Below, in pieces: positions 21,663 through 33,800 of a DNA stretch of 64,000 bases. The stretch comes from Haliclona indistincta (lineage: Eukaryota; Porifera; Demospongiae; Haplosclerida; Chalinidae): NCBI GenBank assembly GCA_964017065.1, contig OZ024787.1, positions 11,885,764-11,949,763 on the forward strand, written 5' to 3'. Position 1 is the stretch's first letter. The number at the start of each line of letters is the position of its first letter. The notes under the pieces were generated by a model. The model had not been told where the DNA came from. It made no database searches and saw only the letters and a list, made by a program, of their open reading frames with translations. Both the position numbers and the translations under genes were made by a program.

Positions 21663-21830
21663 CTTGGTCTGTACACGACTAGTCTGATGATGCTGCAGTG
21701 ATTTGGAAGAAGGCGGGGCTCAAGTAAATTGCATCACGTGATTTCCGCATACCTTTTTGTGTGGGAGTGTTTCTAAAGGCGCGTCCTCTATTCACGATCT
21801 CTTCCTTGGCTTTTCAACCAAAATAGTATC
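21663..21830 (+). promoter_or_regulatory. Duplicated 5' flank of gene A
   Basis: This stretch is clearly homologous to 52727-52893 in front of gene B (CTTGGTCTGTACACGACTAG, TGATGATGCTGCAGTGATTT, TCACGTGATTTCC). The conserved TCACGTGA is an E-box palindrome. Position and conservation suggest promoter or 5'UTR. No TATA box is obvious. Confidence 0.45.
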
Positions 21831-24800
21831 ATGGCTGATTCTCAAGAGCGATTGGTGAGTGATGAGTACTAATAATTTCATATTCAAACTAGTAATAGTC
21901 AAAACAGAGCATTTTATCTGAAATACACTTTCCGAGTCATTCATTTAATTGTGTACTGGAGCAGCTGTCATTGTTTGATACATGATGTTATGTCGTGTTC
22001 ACAGAATAAAGACCTCTGGGATGCTTGTGAGTCAGGTGATGTGTCCGGAGTAAAGAGACTCTTGTCACAAGGAGCTGATCCCAACCACCATAGTACTGGC
22101 TCGTTGGTGAGTTGTGTGTGATTGTGTTGAGTCATGTAGTAACAGGTGTGTAATCCACACTACATCTGTTCTCACTCACAGTCAGTAACTGATCATTTAT
22201 CTTTATACAGTGTGGTATTGATCACTATTGGTACAGTACATGTATTCACAGGATTTACATGTATGCTTGTACATGTACATATGTTGGTATTCTAATACAC
22301 TAGACCACCCTCACTAATACCAATAGCGGCCTTGTACCATTAGCTACTAGAAAGTGTTCTTATTGGTGGATTTGTCTAAAGTCACATGCATGCACACACT
22401 ATGAAGCCAATGGTGGTTACATTGGTGTCTACAGCGTCATTGTCACAGACGTTATCTTGTGCTTGTGGTCATTCTTGCACTGCAGCAAGAAAAGGCAACA
22501 ATGGTTTTCAGTAGCAGCATTACGACACCACATGGTGAGCCTGAGTATGAGGCTCGACCTAGCTTGCTACGATTTTTGTTCCCAGGGAGTGTTGAAAGTG
22601 TTTGTTAGTCAAGACAGTGCAGTAGTACAGTGATACACTACTGGTCTATTGTGAGTGTGTGTGCATCTCTCTCTAGTGCTGTCGTACCATATTGCTAATA
22701 GTGGTTTATAGTATCATCTCTCAACGTCATGATCACGTCTATGATTTTGTGTAAATCAACCTGCAGAATGAGTCGATACAGAGTGTAGTGTTGTGCCACC
22801 AGCACTGGCTGTTCTTGTGTGTGTTAACAGTAGGAATCAGGTGAACTGGTCGTATGCTGGGTTAGTATAGATGTACTGTCAGTGGGTATGTCATAGCGTT
22901 TTGATTGTGTGTGCAGCCATGCAGTCTCTGGTGCTGAAGTAGCTGCCGTACCATTGATAAGTTGGTGTGTGACGTGTCATATCCACTGTGGTCTAGTTAC
23001 TAGTGTAGTGTCCTCTGGAACCAGCAATGCAGTGTGAGAGGTGTACCTTGTTTCCGTGAGAAAAGTGGTTGATAAGGTGCAAGCTAGCTAGCGTCTAGAG
23101 AAGTGATAATTCAGACTGGACATAGCTTCCTAGCTCCTGTGGCATGCAGTGTGTGTCCATGAGCAGTTTGATCTTTTTGGATCGTATAGTGAAATGTGAC
23201 TGCTTCACTGGTAGTGAGATACATTTTGTATTTTGTGACAGACATGGGTTGAAGGAATGGTGTATGAAACCATATAAGGCTATTGCTGTACTGAACATGT
23301 CTTCTACACTTGTGGTAGGCTAATCATTATGTTACATCTTGTGAACCTGAAATTATTGTCACTGTATAATAAGAATATTGGTAGCCAGCTAGCAGTACAT
23401 ACACTGTTTGATTGGAGTGTGTGAGGTTCAAAATAGGATAATATTGTAACTGCTGTCATTGACAATGTTTTGTTGTTTTGTTTCTGTACCAGCGAACTCC
23501 TCTACACATCAGTACTCATTTTGGACATGAAGATCTGGTAAAGCTACTATTACAACAAAGCAACATAGTTATTGATGCTCGTGATAAGGTACGTGTACAT
23601 TATGGTAACATTTCTATAGTGAGCTAGATCCTCTTGTGCACTAGTGAATCAACAGATAAGGTGGACTTGAAGTTTGTCCATTAGTTTTCACTTGTTGATG
23701 CCTGCAGTACTTAGCTAGTTTGAGTATGATTTCATGTCACATGTTTAGTACATGTGGTTTTTGTGATAGTGTGAGAGTTGTCATTTTAAAATGATCTATG
23801 GAATTTGTAGTGTACTTGATTTAATATTCAAAGATGATAACAGTAAATCTGGTTTTGTTTACTATTGTTTTGTACTGGATGGTGGATTATTGTTGGTTGA
23901 TCATTGTTACTGAGACACTCATAGTACATGACATGATCATAACATGTTGTGTTTACTTGTTTGTCAATAGGCTGGATACACACCACTACATGACAGTGCT
24001 ACTTGGGGTCATCCAGTAATAATGAAGCTGCTGTTGGATGCTGGAGCCAATATCAGTTCAGTTGATAATGTGAGTACAAAGTGTGTCTTCATTGTGAGAT
24101 TGTGATGGATCAGAGTACAAGTGTTACTATTGTGTATGTATGCTGTATCATGTGATATGTACAATACTATGCTCTGATGTAGGCACTTGATACTTGTGCC
24201 TTCAATAGATATTTTGGTAATTCTCTCCACTATTTTGATATTTTCAACTGTATCCATTGGGTCATGTAATTCACTGCATGTCCGTATGTGTGTCTGTATA
24301 TATGTGGTGGACAGACGATGGAGAGAGAAAGCCAGTCAGATCGATTTTACTATCAATGCCTACAGTGTAGCTCCTTATCAACTTGACGTATATAGCTTCA
24401 GTACATGGACTTAAAGATTACGTAACAGTGTGTGACAGGTTTATTGCACAGCTGGTCCATCCTTCATGAGAGGGTTTGTGCCTTGGTACAAGTGTGTTGG
24501 TATTCATACAATATTGTGAGGTATTGAGACATGTCAATATTGTGTTGTATTGAAATGATCTGAGCATTTATTATCATGTGTATTTGTGATCTATCAACTA
24601 AAATTATATCATTAGATATTTGTCTTTATAATTATTGTTGAAGTGTTCATGTACTAAACATCATTGCTTTGTCTGACACTTGTACTCTTTGTTTCCACAG
24701 GATGGTAGCACTCCACTACATTATGCTGCCTATTGGGGACATCTTGATACTGTTAAATTCCTTATTAAACATGGAGCTGTCCCGTCTCTGCTTAATAAAG

Positions 24801-27800
24801 TGAGTGTTATTATCAACTGGTAGTGTTGTGTTGTTGGTAGTTGTATGGTCACAGCTCAACTGATGAGAATTATAGTATAATGAATAGATATTGTAACTAT
24901 TCTCACTATAACTACAGTGCTTCCAGTCTAGACATTCCAAAATTGCACATTTCACTAACATGAAATGTTTTTACTCATAAAAACTAAACGATAATAGTTT
25001 ATAGCAGTCAAACTTGGTGAGAAGGCTGATACATCCTTCTAGAGTAAGTGTGCTTAGTCTAAACTGCAAGCCTTACTTGATCTCAAAGATACAAATGGTG
25101 AAGTGGCAGTTGTCGGAAACACCCAATTAGCTTTTATTTTTAGACCATAAAATCTGTAAGAAGCTTAGTTAAGGAAAAATCTTTGGTGTGCAGGCGAACA
25201 ACTAGTTCATCTACCAAATACTCCTGAGCCAATGCTTAACTATCACGCAAACTAAAGTTCGGTCCAAAACAAACTCAAAAATCAACAAAAAATCAAAGTC
25301 AGAAAGTTTTTAGACTCAAAAATCTACAACTTTGCGAGTTAAGAAAAAACGCTCCGCAGGCAAGTAGCCTTATGCCTTAGCTAATCACAGCTCTTCGCTC
25401 GTGGCTGTAACTTACACCGTCGGCGAATGCGAGGTGCTGGTAGCAGCAGCACTCGCCCGCTCTGTTCGTCTTCGTCTTAGTTTATGACGTGTCAATGACG
25501 TTTTCCAAGTTGATGACCGTACATTCCCGCATATTCTATCGGATATGCAGATAAATTGACGTCATCAATCTGGCAACAGTCATTTTCACGTCATAACTAA
25601 GACGAAGACGAACAGAGCGGGCGAGTGCTGCTGCTACCAGCACCTCGTATTCGCCGACGGTATAAGTTACAGCCACGAGCGAAGAGGTGTAAGTTACAGC
25701 CACGAGCGAAGAGCTGTGATTAGCTAAGGCATAAGGCTACTTGCCTGCGGAGAGCTTTTTCTTAACTCGCAAAGTTGCAGATTTTTGAGTCTAAAAACTT
25801 TCTGACTTTGATTTTTTGTTGATTTTTGAGTTTGTTTTGGACCGAACTTTAGTTTGCGTGATAGTTAAGCATTGGCTCTAGAGTATTTGGTAGATGAACT
25901 AGTTTTTCGCCTGCACACCAAAGATTTTTCCTTAACTAAGCTTCTTACAGATTTTATGGTCTAAAAATAAAAGCTAATTGGGTGTTTCCGACAACTGCCA
26001 CTTCACCATTTGTATCTTTGAGATCAAGTAAGGCTTGCAGTTTAGACTAAGCACACTTACTCTAGAAGGATGTATCAGCCTTCTCACCAAGTTTGACTGT
26101 TATAAAACCTATCGTTTAGTTTTTATGAGTAAAAACATTTCATGTTAGTGAAATGTGCAATTTTGGAATGTCTAGACTGGAAGCACTGTGCTAACATGAG
26201 TTTATGAGTTATCATAATAATTTGAGAATATTGTCGCTGCATGGTTATTTTTGAACTGATTTGTAAACCAAATGTGTGTCTCAACAATAATTGGAGTCAA
26301 TTTCTATGGTGTCTTTGATTGAGATCAAACCATTTGAATTGATTTAATTTTTATGCCTCGGTGGGCGGAGCCACGGGGCATACGGTAGTCTGTTTGTGTA
26401 TCTGTGTATGTATGTATCTGTCTGTCGGCAGGATTTCTCGTCGCTCGCAGAAAACTAAGCGCTGAAAGTTGCAACACAAGCTAAAGTCGATATTTGCTTG
26501 AAAATGAATTGTAAGGATTTTGGTTATAAGGCTCTGTTCGTGAGTTATAGCGTGATTGCTTACCTCGCGATCGCCGGCTGGCGATCTAGTTGCTGATGTA
26601 AAGACAAAATTGTCTACTGCTGGCTGCCTTACAGCTAGTGAGTTCGCCTTTACTTCAGAACAGCACGGCAGACTTGTATATGAAGCTGCGTTCTAGAGTT
26701 ATGGCGTAGCTTTGCTTACCTCGCGATCTATGGCTGTTGCTGGCGATCTAGAGTTCTCCGTAGACAAAAATATCCACAGTTGACTGCCTAGAAGCTGATA
26801 GGTTACATCGTATGTCTAAAGAAATAGTGCAAGCAAGCTATGGACGCTATCTCGCTCGTTCATTGTACGTGCTGTGCCCTGAACAACATAGACACGCCCA
26901 GTTGAATTAGTGGTCAGCACTGATTGGCTTCTGATTGCATAACTATTATAGCATTGTGATTGCTGTACTTGTAGCTAGTCCTTCCGTCTGTTACTTCAGT
27001 TTTGCGGCGTATACGCTGAAAGGTAAGCTCTGAAACTAGCAATGCAAGTAGAACTCGATATTATCTCGCTTTTGATCATGTGAGAGCTTTACACGAAGCT
27101 TAGTTCCAGAGCTATGGCATGATTTGCTCACCTCGATGCCCGTTTCTGGCAATCTGGACTTCTCTAAAGGCAAAGCTGTCTACAGTTGACTGCCTAGAAC
27201 CTGATAGGTTCAAATTTTACTACAGGATAGCAGCGCATGTCCGGAGAAATCGTGTAAGCAAGCTATGGAAGCTTTCTCGCTCGTGTGCTGTGCATGCTAT
27301 ACACTGTAGACACGCCCAGTTGAATTGTGGTTAGCATTGATTGGCTTCTGTTTGTATTACAAAAGCACTGCATTGCGATTGCTGTACAGAAATCCTGTAT
27401 ACATGCATCTGCTGTTGCTGTGTTTGATTGCTGTACAGAAATCCTGTATACATGCATCTGCAGTTGCTTGTTTGTGGAATGGTGGCTAGTTACTGTACAG
27501 GAATTGTGCTATAGCTTGTATAATAGGTGGAGTTTACTGTAGCTATAGTCCTGCTGTGTACTTGCTAGCCTTATGGTGTTAGTAAAAGCTGGATACCATT
27601 TGCTCTATATTATTTCAGTGTCAGACAAAATTTTAAATTACTTTTTTTATTGTATAATTATGTGAAATTGTGGCATTCCACCGAGGCATCTGCACCTTTG
27701 GTGCTTATATTTTCTTGCAGCAACTGTGTGTTGAAATTAGATTTATGCCGGAAAATAATGTTAAGAACTTTATACTTCTTGATGGCAGCTCGGTCCATCA

Positions 27801-30800
27801 AGTAGCATAAAGTGCTGTACAGTACGCATGGTTTAGAAACCGTGATATTCCTTGATCATCGGCTTAAAATAATCCTTTTTTTTTTCAAACATCTCTCGTT
27901 GAAAATGTCTGCTACATGACATGTATTATTTCTTGTGGTTCATTGTTATGCCTCGGTGGGCGGAGCCACGAGGCATACAGTAGTTCGTTTGTGTATGTGT
28001 CATATTCCGTCTGTTAACGATGTAACACATCGCTCAATAATAGCAGAGCGCTGATACTTGCAACACAAGAAGACATCAACATTTGCTGAAAGATTAATTT
28101 TAAGATTTTGAATTCTGAGGCTCTGTTCACGAGTAATGGCGTGATAATTTCACCAAGACTGCTGTTGCTGATGATCTACACTTCTCTGAAGACAAAATTA
28201 CCGACAGCTCACTGCCTAGCAGCTTTTAGGTCAAGTTTATACTAGAAGGTAGCAGTGCAGGTCTGTTCTAGAGTTATGGCGTGGTTTGCTCACCTAGATG
28301 GCTTTTGCTGACGATCAGGACTTCTCAGAAAACAAAACTACTCACAGTTGACTGCCTAGAACCTGATAGGTTATAATTTTACTATAGGATAGCAGCGCAG
28401 GTCCAGAGAAATCGTGTAAGCAAGCTATATGGAAGCTATCTCGCTTGTGGTATGCGTGTGCTGTGCTAAACACTGTATAGACACGCCCAGTTGAATTGTG
28501 GTTAGCACTGATTGGCTTCTGATTGAGCACTGCATTGTGATTGCTGCACAGAAATCCTGTATACATTTTCTGCAGTTAGTGCTCTGTTTGTGGAATGGTG
28601 GATAGTTGTGTTTGTGGATATAGTGTCATTTCACCGAGGTATCTGCACCTTAGGTGCTTCATGTTATTCCAGTACTAGTAGTATCTTGTATCAGTGACTC
28701 ACAGTAGTCACTAATGATATTCCAGTACTAGTAGTATCTTGTATCAGTGACTCACAGTAGTCACTAATGATATTCCAGTACTAGTAGTATCTTGTATCAG
28801 TGACTCACAGTAGTCACTAATGATATTCCAGTACTAGTAGTATCTTGTATCAGTGACTCACAGTAGTCACTAATGATATTCCAGTACTAGTAGTATCTTG
28901 TATCAGTGACTCACAGTAGTCACTAATGATATTCCAGTACTAGTAGTATCTTGTATCAGTGACTCACAGTAGTCACTAATGATATTCCAGTACTAGTAGT
29001 ATCTTGTATCAGTGACTCACAGTAGTCACTAATGATATTCCAGTACTAGTAGTATTTTGTATCAGTGACTCACAGTAGTCACTAATGATATTCCAGTACT
29101 AGTAGTATCTTGTATCAGTGACTCACAGTAGTCACTAATGATATTCCAGTACTAGTAGTATCTTGTATCAGTGACTCACAGTAGTCACTAATGATATTCC
29201 AGTACTAGTAGTATCTTGTATCAGTGACTCACAGTAGTCACTAATGATATTCCAGTACTAGTAGTATCTTGTATCAGTGACTCACAGTAGTCACTAATGA
29301 TATTCCAGTACTAGTAGTATCTTGTATCAGTGACTCACAGTAGTCACTAATGATATTCCAGTACTAGTAGTATCTTGTATCAGTGACTCACAGTATAGTC
29401 ACTAACATGTGTTTTACACATTGTTTAGACCACAGCTAGGCAATCAGATTGTGTAGCTGCGGGTCTCTATAGCTCATAATGGAATCCCGCCACTGCCGCA
29501 ACCTCATAATAGAATCCCACCATGCGGCGCAGATTTTGGTTTTGAGCGTGGAGTTCTACTGAAATTTTTTTATAGCGTATATACCGCGTGTCCTTGCTTG
29601 CCGTTCGCGTTGTTTCCATTTGCTATTGCTGAAGCCCAATCGGATCTATGTGATGTAGAAGCCTTTGTGCCGTTACGATAGTGCTTGTAGTAGATGTAGT
29701 ACCGTTGTGTATCAGCCATTGTGATCACTGATTACATGTGGCCTGTAGATTGTCCAGTACATTCACTCTGTCACATGGTCCTTGCTTGTGTGTGTGTTGA
29801 CTATGTATACATGACTCATTACAAAATGTACCGTAGCACATGGTGTGTGTAGCATTATTAACCATGTGCTCACTTATTTTGACTCACACTGTTGTTCTGT
29901 TATACAGTATGGTCAGACTGCACTTGATAGAGTGAGAGCAGGAAAAAATAATGCTAAAGAATATGGATTTGATGAATCAAGACACGATAAAGTAATCAGA
30001 TGTCTTGAAGAATTTGGTAAGTGATGAATTGTTATGATAATGCTCACTATTATTATCTTATCATTACAAGATCTGTTTGTAGGTATTGTGCTTAGTAGGG
30101 TATTTGTGGTGTGTACATTGTAGCTTGCTGTGTCAATGAACATGAGATGCTGTAGTTGTTGTTGAAACTCAATCATGATACAGTTCTTCCAGCTTAGAGA
30201 GTCCAGTTGTGATGTTTTTACATAATATTATGCTGTTAAAATTTTATCGAAGGTAATACAATCTTCAAATCAGGTCTGAAGTATGGTATATCATTGTGCA
30301 TCAAAATAATTATGACAGCTCACAACCAACTATTGCAAAAGTTATCAACTATTAATTATAGGCCACTGGCTAAGCTCAGTAGCTGAAGTTTTTAGGCTTG
30401 GAAATGGCTATTTATTTTACAAACAACTCACAGAATGGCTCATCTTTCACTACAGCAGTTTGCAAGCTCAACTTCCTTGCATTACGTTGTACAGTGCAGA
30501 AATGCACCAAAAACGTGTGTTTTGGGGGTCACTGAAGTTTTTAGGCTTGCATTTGCGCATTTTTGCGAGTTAAGAACACAGATTTGTGCAATGGATAGCC
30601 AGATACCTGAACTTTTTACTTGCGTTGGAATTATAAGTGTAGCTTAAACCATGTGCACACGCAATCGTCGAGAAAGTGCAGTTCTGCAGTTCTTCGTCGC
30701 GTTAATGAGATTCATCTAGTGAAAGTAATTTATCGATGACTCGTTTCTGCTCGCGCAGGGCTGCTCTTGTTGACCGGTGACAAGATGGCTGGTGATCGAC

Positions 30801-33800
30801 AGCCCTAGTTTTGCTTCGTTCTCGATCAGTTGCAGTGCAGTTTTACCGGATAAAAAGTCAATCATTTTGTTAAATAACTGCAACTGATCGAGAACGAAGC
30901 AAAACTAGGGCTGTCGTTCAGGAGCCATCTTGTCACCAGTCAACAAGAGCAGCCCTGCGCGAGCAGAAACGAGTCATCGATAAACTACTTTCACTAGATG
31001 AATCTCATTAACGCGACGAAGAACTGCAGAACTGCACTTTCTCGACGATCACGTGCGTGACATGGTTTAAGCTACACTTATAATTCCAACGCAAGTAAAA
31101 ATTTCAGGTATCTGGCTATCCATTGCACAAATTTGTGTTCTTAACTCGCAAAAATGCGCAAATGCAAGCCTAAAACTTCAGTGACTCCCAAAACACACGT
31201 TTTTGGTCCATTTCTGCACCGTACAACGTTGTTCAAGGAAGTTGAGCTTGCAAACTTGCTGTATTGAAAGATGAGCCATTCTGTGAGCTGTTTGTAAAGT
31301 AAATTTTCTTAACTCAGCCAAATAGCCATTTCCTAGCCTAAAAGCTTCAGCTACTGAGCTTAGCCAGTGACTTATAATAAATAGTTGATAACTTTTGCAA
31401 TAGTTGGTTGTGAGCAGTCATATTTGATGCACATAATCTATACTGATATACCATACTTCAGACTAGTCAGGCGTGGCCTGACTATTCGCGTTTCACGTAA
31501 TTGTCAGGAGACATTAGAGCACTGTATCTGTACCCGAGGAATTTAATTACGCAACATAGATGTAATTTTGTGGGCGTGGCTAACCGCGATGATGCTGGCT
31601 GCAGCTGTACTTTCGCAATCAGAAGCAAAGGCAGTGGCCTGCCTTGGCTGTGGAGTACTGACTCGCCACAATCGAGAGACTCGCCACAATTGAGAGACTA
31701 GCCATAGTTACCAGATGCCATAGCTAGTACCTGAAACGCGAGGTTACGCCCATATTACGTCATCACTACATTCTTCGTAACGGTTCTGCAATCTGATTGG
31801 CTCTGCAACTATAGTTGCAGAGGTACAGATACAGTGTTCTACTGTCCCCTGACTATTACGTGAAACGCGAATAGTCAGGCCACGCCTGACTAACTTCAGA
31901 CCTGATTTAAAGATTGTATTACCTTTGATAAAATTTTTACAGCATAATATATAGTAGTTATATACCGATCAGGAGGTGTTTAAGCGATTTAAAGCCCGCT
32001 GGCGTAGCCCAAGGGCTTTAAATGCTTAAACGCCGACTGTGAGGTATATAACTACTTTAAACCATAGTGCGCTGCTTGCCTGACGTCTAGCTGGCTATCT
32101 TACGTCGCAGGAAGACCGCAGAGCAGCACGAGCGCCGTTTCTTTGTGGATTCTCGAACGCGGCGGCCATCTTGAAACGCGTGCGGGCTGTACACGATTTA
32201 TAGCCCTCATTAACGCTCGTTAATGTGTATTGTATTAATTTGCAGATTTAAATTATTATTAATTTTTTCATGATACAAAATTCTTGTCATTTTTACAGTA
32301 CGTTCCAGAGTGAGCTCCAGTATTGCCACACCCTCACAACCTACTGGTTAGTATTAATAATGATCTAGTTATCATCTGTAACCTATCTCATGCCAACCCA
32401 AACCATTCCTAGTAACAAGTAATAGTTAATGTAAGGCTTTGCATTTAACATTTGATTTGTTCACACTAGCTTGAGGTCTATTTTTAACAACGAGACCGGA
32501 AGCAAGTGCGGACAAATTCAATGTTGCACTAGGAGCCATGCATTAATTGTTTTGTTAATACTCGTTCGAAGTCCCACTAGCGATAGCGTGCTCGTTGTGT
32601 ATATAAGGTGCGGACTACAGAGCTCTTCACTTTCCTGTAGGGCATACGCCTTACCTAAAATAGTTGGCAAAGCAGGCACAACTGTTCTGCTGTGCACCAT
32701 GAGATTTATTCATTGTTGGCGCCAGACCCGCTCATGAGTGGTACAATATGATTGTACCACTTTGAGCTCCCATTCCATAAATTTGCATTGAGAGTTTGCC
32801 ATGTAACAATTGTAAACCACATGCTGGGGGGTTCCAGCATTGGAAATTTCAGACCCGAAGCCGTTTTTTCACCCGTTACCCACCACCCTCGACGTCATTT
32901 TGCATCATTATAATGATATTCATAATCGGCGATTGATTATTCATGGTGTTAATTATATTCACGCAATACCACATACTTAATATTCATGCCTCGATTCCAC
33001 TACCTCTTGAAATCGATTTTTCAAACTTTCCAGCTTTAAGAACTCTTGATTTCTCAGCTCTAGTTACACAACAGTTGTGTCCTTGTGCGCTGCTACATGT
33101 AGTAGAGCAAGTATAGCTAACTACTAATATAACTGAATGCCAGGCTGCTTGTATTTGCTAGCCTTGTCCCCAGTCCCTCAAACGAGGTCCTAATATACAC
33201 TGACTGCGCACGCATGGGAAAACGCGTGCGCATGATGAATTATTAATTACAGGTGTCGAAAGTATGACGTTGGACACACCAACGACTGGAGTGCAAAAAA
33301 TAGAGCATCCTCAAACGACATCTCTGTATAAATGCTCTAGGAGGGGCTCGAGCGTAGCTGACCAGCAGCTGTTCACTGACAGTGCACTGTATTATTTACT
33401 ACGTCATACGTGGTACGGACGTGTACCGAAGGTATCCTATTTCCCCAGAAAATCTGGGAAATCTGGAGCATACGCAGTCAGTGTATACCAGGCCCTCTTT
33501 TGAGGGACTGGGGACGAGGCTAGTAATTATGCCTCGGTGGGCGGAGCCACGGGGCATACGGTAGTCGGTTTGTGTATCTGTCTGTGTGTGTGTCTGTCTG
33601 TCGGCAGGATTTCTCGTCGCTCGCTGAAAATTAAGCGCTGAAACGTGCAACACAAGCTAAAATCGATATTTGCTCGAAAATGAATTGTAAGGATTTTGGT
33701 TATAAGGCTCTGTTCGTGAGTTACTGCGTCACCTGGTTCGGTTTTGTAGCGCGCGCTGAAAGCTAAGCCCTGAAACTAGCAATGCAAGTAGAACACGGTA

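Noticed and set aside
20962..21687. Long open frames on both strands (241 and 233 codons) of repeated VIHFVLLA / LLTVRSVS units
   Set aside because: Artefact of a 24-bp tandem array, whose length is a multiple of three; no start context, no domain, and absent upstream of gene B.
28665..29395. CRISPR-like regular direct repeats
   Set aside because: Units are contiguous with no unique spacers and lie in an intron of an animal gene: a minisatellite.
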